From the NCBI RefSeq assembly GCF_021155765.1, contig NC_060108.1, forward strand, positions 14,099,025-14,163,024: DNA of 64,000 nucleotides, given 5' to 3'. Below the pieces are notes generated by a model. That model made no database searches. It was not told where the DNA came from and saw only the letters and a program-made list of their open reading frames with translations. A program made the position numbers and the translations under genes. Source of the DNA: Diprion similis. Its lineage: Eukaryota; Arthropoda; Insecta; Hymenoptera; Diprionidae. How positions within the stretch are numbered: the first letter of the stretch is position 1; every line of letters begins with the position of its first letter. This document shows positions 59,603 to 64,000 of the stretch, piece by piece.

Positions 59603-62600
59603 ATGGCTGAAGCCGCCGTGGATGGGACTCCGATGTCCCGATTTTTTTGTCACAGATGCAGCGTCGAAATTGAACACTTGTTACCCGTAAGTAAATAGAT
59701 GGTATATTAACATAGCTTCACGTTGGTTGGGCCGGGGTATTGCATCATTCGCCATGAACCTCTTGGCTAAAATCAGTCGCTTTGAGCCCCCAACTGTACA
59801 TATAGGTATGTTATTTATACGGGGAATATCCGGGCGTTGAAGAATCTGATAATCACTTTGTTTCTATTCATTCAAAGTATGTGCACTGCTCAAAATTATT
59901 TAATCACAATAGCCGAGGTTGTTTCCATAACTCATCCTCCCGTATAAATATCACAACATCCACCTTGTTCTTACGATATTTTCAAAGATATTTCGTTGAT
60001 CGATTTTTTCTAATTTTTCACATTCGACAAATGTTCATCCATACCACACTCTACGTTCGGAACTACTTAACATAAATGATAACTTCATCCAACAATGTAA
60101 CTGTGTGGTTAACGGTTCTACAATTTAATACCGTCTATAATATGAATTCTGCTGAATAACAATCATTATAATAACAAGGATAAACATGGGCATGCTTGTC
60201 AGTAATTCAAATCATTTGATTTTTTATTTAGGATTACACTTGTCCAAACTGCTCGAGTGGATTTATTGAAGAGTTAGATGCTGCAGGCAACGATGGAGGA
60301 GCGGATATGGATATTAGCAGCGAAGACCTCAGCGATGTCGATGCTGATATCGCGAGTTATGATGTGAGTTATGTTAAATAAATAACAACAGCTACTCAAT
60401 AGTCGACTGTACTTATTGGCTCCAAATATGAAAGGAAACCAATACCTCGACTTTACTCTGATAATGATCATAATAATAATCACCATGCTTGTCTGATAAT
60501 AATCATAATAATAATCACCAACATCCGCCGTACCCGATAGGGTATGTCCCAGTGAGCCGTTAGGCTTGTGCGGGGCAAGGGAGGGGATGGATTAGTGACC
60601 ATCATTAAGATGTTGATAGCAACCCCTGCATTTCCACAACGGAGGAAAACTGCAGTAAACCTTGCCCAAGTGTACCGACGCTGCTATGGTCGGATAAGTT
60701 TAAAGTTTTCAAGAATATGTACCTACATCAGACGTAGAAGATATGGGTATTATTATTGTCAATTGAAATCTGATAAGAATTGATTTTCTTGCCGTTCAGT
60801 AAAATTTTCACGTTCAATTTTTTCTAAATGCAAACTTCTCTCTCCTTTTAGTTTCCGCAACGAATCGGGCAGGAGCTGAGCGATTTATTCCTTGGACTGA
60901 CGGGTGCTGGTAGTGCTATTTCCACTGCTATTAACAGCCCAGCTGTGGTTGCAGGTGGTGCCAGTAGCGGAAGAAGCAGTAGGCCGGGAAGTGAGAGGCG
61001 AGTGCTTAGAGCCCGTGAACGAATAGACCCTGTCCGCCCTGGCAGGCACACTGCACTTATCTCTCGCCCCAGGCCTCAAATCCATCGGTACTCTATTTAT
61101 TGACGCAATGTCTCTTGCCTGTCGTTGGTTCGCATTTTCTTTTCGTTTCCTTGTTAAAACCTATTACCTCTTCAGCATTTCTAGAAAATATCATTTCGAA
61201 GTTTACTCCCAAATCTTGAAATAGCAGTGTGTCGTGTAGCTAGTGCCAAAACGACGTTAGAACTAAACCAGATTCTTAAGATAATACTCTGAGCTGGGGG
61301 AGTACGCAAACCCACTTTGGACCTGGTGTTGGAATAGATCCCAGAAATGTTTGGTGTTAACTTAACGCATTGCCTTTGGCTAAAGTTCATAGATGCTCTT
61401 GAAAATTTTCTACCTTGACTGCAAAAACCAATTCTGTTCAATGTGTTAATCTGAGTCATTGATCAATTCATGTAACTGATTTAAAATTAAACAGCCGAGC
61501 GGTAATCTACTTCTTGCGTATGAACATATCTTAAGGTGAAAATACTAATCTCTGTAAAATTCAGCAGTGATCGTGCCCGACAAGTAATGCCCGTACCAAT
61601 TGAACATCTGATACAAGATTTCATCCTCAATTTATCTGGAGTTGGATGGGGTGTACCAGTGGGACAAGGCCAACCCCCTGTGTATGTACTTTACTTTTAA
61701 TTTGTTTATTCATCTGCTAAGTAAAGTACAAATGTTTTTTATTCCATCCACCTTTTCAGCCTCTTTTTGGGCAATCCGGGAGACTATGTTTGGGGTCGAG
61801 ACGGACTGGATGCAATAGTTACGCAATTACTAAATCAAATGGAAGGCACTGGCCCACCTCCACTGCCTCGAGACCAAATAGATCAGATTCCGAGTACTTT
61901 GGTTTCACAGGAACAAGTTGGTGAGTTGAATACATCGTAGACTTTCTAAGTTATTGGATGGTGATTGCTTGGCGTAAAATATTGGTAAATCTTGTGGTAA
62001 ATGTAAATCATACAAACAATACGGATACACACCGAATACTCTGAGTATAAGTAGACTCCTAATTTTATGCTTTCATTTAGAGTTTTTTTTTTTTAACCCG
62101 AATATAAGTCGAATTTTATGAGCAAAATTATGTATAATCACAAGTGTATTTGTCGATTAATATTGCATCTTTTGCATACATTGCATCAATAAAACTTGAG
62201 TGTATTGTAAACGCATCTCATTTCATAATTTGATTATGGTTCAGACTGATGCTAGTTACAAAAATTGAAGTTTGAGGTTTCAGGATTCGTGGTTGTCTTA
62301 TTCAAATTTAACGACAATTGCTTGGTGGCGAAGTTTTTGTAGTTGATAAAATAGAAACCTCGACTCATATTCAGACCAATATAGTACATACCCAATTTCG
62401 TCAATGTAACTTTTAACGTAACTTTACATGGACAGATGGGAAGCTGCAGTGCTCAGTATGTTGGGAGGACTTCAGACTGGCTGAACCTGTTAGACAGCTA
62501 CCTTGTCAACACTTTTACCATGCCCCTTGCATCGTTCCCTGGCTAGAGTTGGTAAGTCCCATGTTAAATGAGAGTGTGGTAATTTGAAGTTAATCTAGGT

Positions 62601-63458
62601 GAAAAAGTGAAACATTATTCTACTTTCCTTCAGTATGTGTAAAATAAACTGTGTAACAAATTATAACAGTATCAGCATACATAATATTGGATATCACTGC
62701 TTGGTTTGGATTTACTCAATAACATTTAATTCCATTCAATCGGACCATTCTGGAAAGTCTCACTGTACATTTTTTTTTTTTTTTTTAATTTTTCTTTGAG
62801 AAAGCAGCTGCTTGTTTGTAAATTGATGTTTTCAAGCAAATTATAGTGCCTCAATCTATATGCCACATAAGCAAATTTAGATTTGTATTTTTGTACTTTT
62901 CACAAATCTGTCAGGAAAATTATTTCAGAGATTATAAACTTTTTGTATCCTCTTTCAATTCTAGCACGGTACCTGTCCAATTTGCAGGCAGAGCTTGGGA
63001 GATCAGAATTCAGTAGAAGCAAATCAAGACACAGTAGCTCCAAGCCTAGCTGCTCTGTTCAGGTACGTCTTCTGATTAGAATTTTGAGCTATCCTACAGG
63101 TTTTGATAATATTGGAAATATTTACAAATTCGTATCTCCTTGAAATGATGGATTAGTTTCTTGAACTTTCATTTGTATTTTCAAAACTCTGCAGTCTGAA
63201 CTTGTTTTTTCGTTAGTGGATACTCAGAGATGCTTATATTGTATTGCTGGTTCGAAGTCATCGAAAAATTGACTATCTGCAGCTGTCAAGTGATGAACTC
63301 TGTTGTGAATACCACCAGTTTTGGCTAGGAATCATATACTAAACATGGATATATGTTGTTTCAGAGCAGCTAATGAATCAAATAGTAGCCGGATTTCTTC
63401 TACCTCGTCGACATCAACCGGTAGTAGTTCCAGCAGTGATTCGACAAACGAAATTTGA
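59603..63458 (+). CDS. RNF126: RNF126 / Iruka RING-H2 E3 ubiquitin ligase
   Basis: Eight exons (59603-59686, 60232-60363, 60852-61087, 61565-61681, 61760-61920, 62436-62551, 62965-63062, 63365-63458) give 345 residues. The N-terminal zinc ribbon is FFCHRC (Cys 16, 19) plus [12 protein letters not shown] (Cys 32, 35), as in RNF126/RNF115. It is followed by an acidic [13 protein letters not shown] and a Gly/Ser/Arg linker. The central conserved segment includes [14 protein letters not shown]. The C-terminal RING-H2 runs from CSVC (248-251) through [17 protein letters not shown] to CPICRQSL, with all eight metal ligands present. A Ser-rich tail ends the protein. The family ubiquitinates mislocalised BAG6 clients and, in flies, mutant AGO1. 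Exon 4 has a tandem CAGCAG acceptor. Introns 59687-60231, 60364-60851, 61088-61564, 61921-62435 and 62552-62964 hold no other gene. Confidence 0.93.
60458..60520 (+). repeat. Paired 28-nt direct repeat in RNF126 intron 2
   Basis: A 28-nt AT-rich block ending ATAATAATAATCACCA occurs at 60458-60485 and 60493-60520, with one mismatch. It looks like replication slippage in a low-complexity tract. Confidence 0.8.
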
Positions 63459-64000
63459 AATTAGCTACTCGCGATCGTTTCATAACCATCTCCGACCTGG
63501 TATAACTCTTTGATACGGTTCACATCTTGCTGTGTGTAATTTACTTAAAAACTGAAACGGTGAATCGCTCAGCATTTCACTATTCCTCGACCACGGTAGA
63601 AAACTTTTTCAGCACTCAGTATATATCAAACTGACGTCACGAAATCAAATTGCCTTTGCCCTTGGAAAAGAATAATATTTCAATATCATTAAATTTTATT
63701 TTGCTTCCTGACATTCAAAATCCCACCTGTGGCATGTGCTGTCTTGATTGATTTTTCATTATTGAAATCACCTGTTTGCTTGTCCAGATACTCACTGGAT
63801 CCAATTTTCCACCTAAAATCAGTAATGCAAGTGTCAAACCAATAAAGGGGATATTGCCCCATCATGCTGTTAGTCTATTTGATTCAGTCATGCTACTGAT
63901 TCATATTTGCAGTTAAATAATTTATTTCGCTCAGTTATTTGAACTAAATCGTCAGTTGCACACCGACACAGAAATGATTTGATAAACAGTTGGACATTAA
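63459..64000 (+). other. RNF126 3' untranslated region and window end
   Basis: AT-rich sequence with AATAAA at 63841-63846. The remainder to the window edge shows nothing identifiable. Confidence 0.6.

Overview
This is an ordinary but gene-dense piece of a eukaryotic nuclear genome. It is AT-rich, with short GT-AG introns, AATAAA poly(A) signals, and orthologues of ATF4/crc, ATF7IP/windei, RIOK1, SMG1, Rm62/DDX5, TSSC4 and RNF126/Iruka. The gene set and leader architectures point to an insect. Hymenoptera is my best guess, but that is an inference from overall character and not a diagnostic match. There is no operon, prophage, CRISPR array or tRNA gene. All coding calls below were assembled by joining exons at splice sites and checking that the reading phase is kept across every junction.

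Layout. 1-6.8 kb (+): ATF4 with a two-uORF leader (a 3-codon uORF1, and a 58-codon uORF2 that overlaps the main start). 9.0-10.5 kb (+): a 251-residue protein of unknown function with two adjacent membrane segments. 12.1-13.7 kb (+): a probable 70-residue CxxC microprotein. 14.6-21.9 kb (+): ATF7IP/windei, with a tRNA-type SINE in one intron. 22.2-24.5 kb (-): RIOK1, convergent with ATF7IP. 25.2-26.2 kb: diverged copies of a roughly 343-bp tandem repeat, one carrying a GC-rich insertion. 29.6-49.2 kb (-): the complete SMG1 coding region in 15 exons (3,613 residues). A three-exon rhodopsin-type GPCR lies on the opposite strand inside its 6.3-kb intron 10. 50.35-54.5 kb (+): the DEAD-box helicase Rm62/DDX5, divergent from SMG1 across about 1.1 kb. 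56.7-57.5 kb (+): intronless TSSC4. 57.9-58.96 kb (-): an unrecognised coiled-coil protein. 59.6-63.5 kb (+): the RING-H2 E3 ligase RNF126/Iruka.

No shared pathway ties the window together. Several neighbours do act on RNA or the stress response: SMG1 (nonsense-mediated decay kinase), Rm62 (RNA helicase), TSSC4 (U5 snRNP assembly), RIOK1 (40S maturation) and ATF4 (integrated stress response). The most noteworthy items are the ATF4 uORF cassette, the nested atypical GPCR, the candidate microprotein, the split initiation codon of Rm62, a stop-free 72-nt intron in Rm62, and the repeat structures. I found no evidence of a wholly new multi-gene system.
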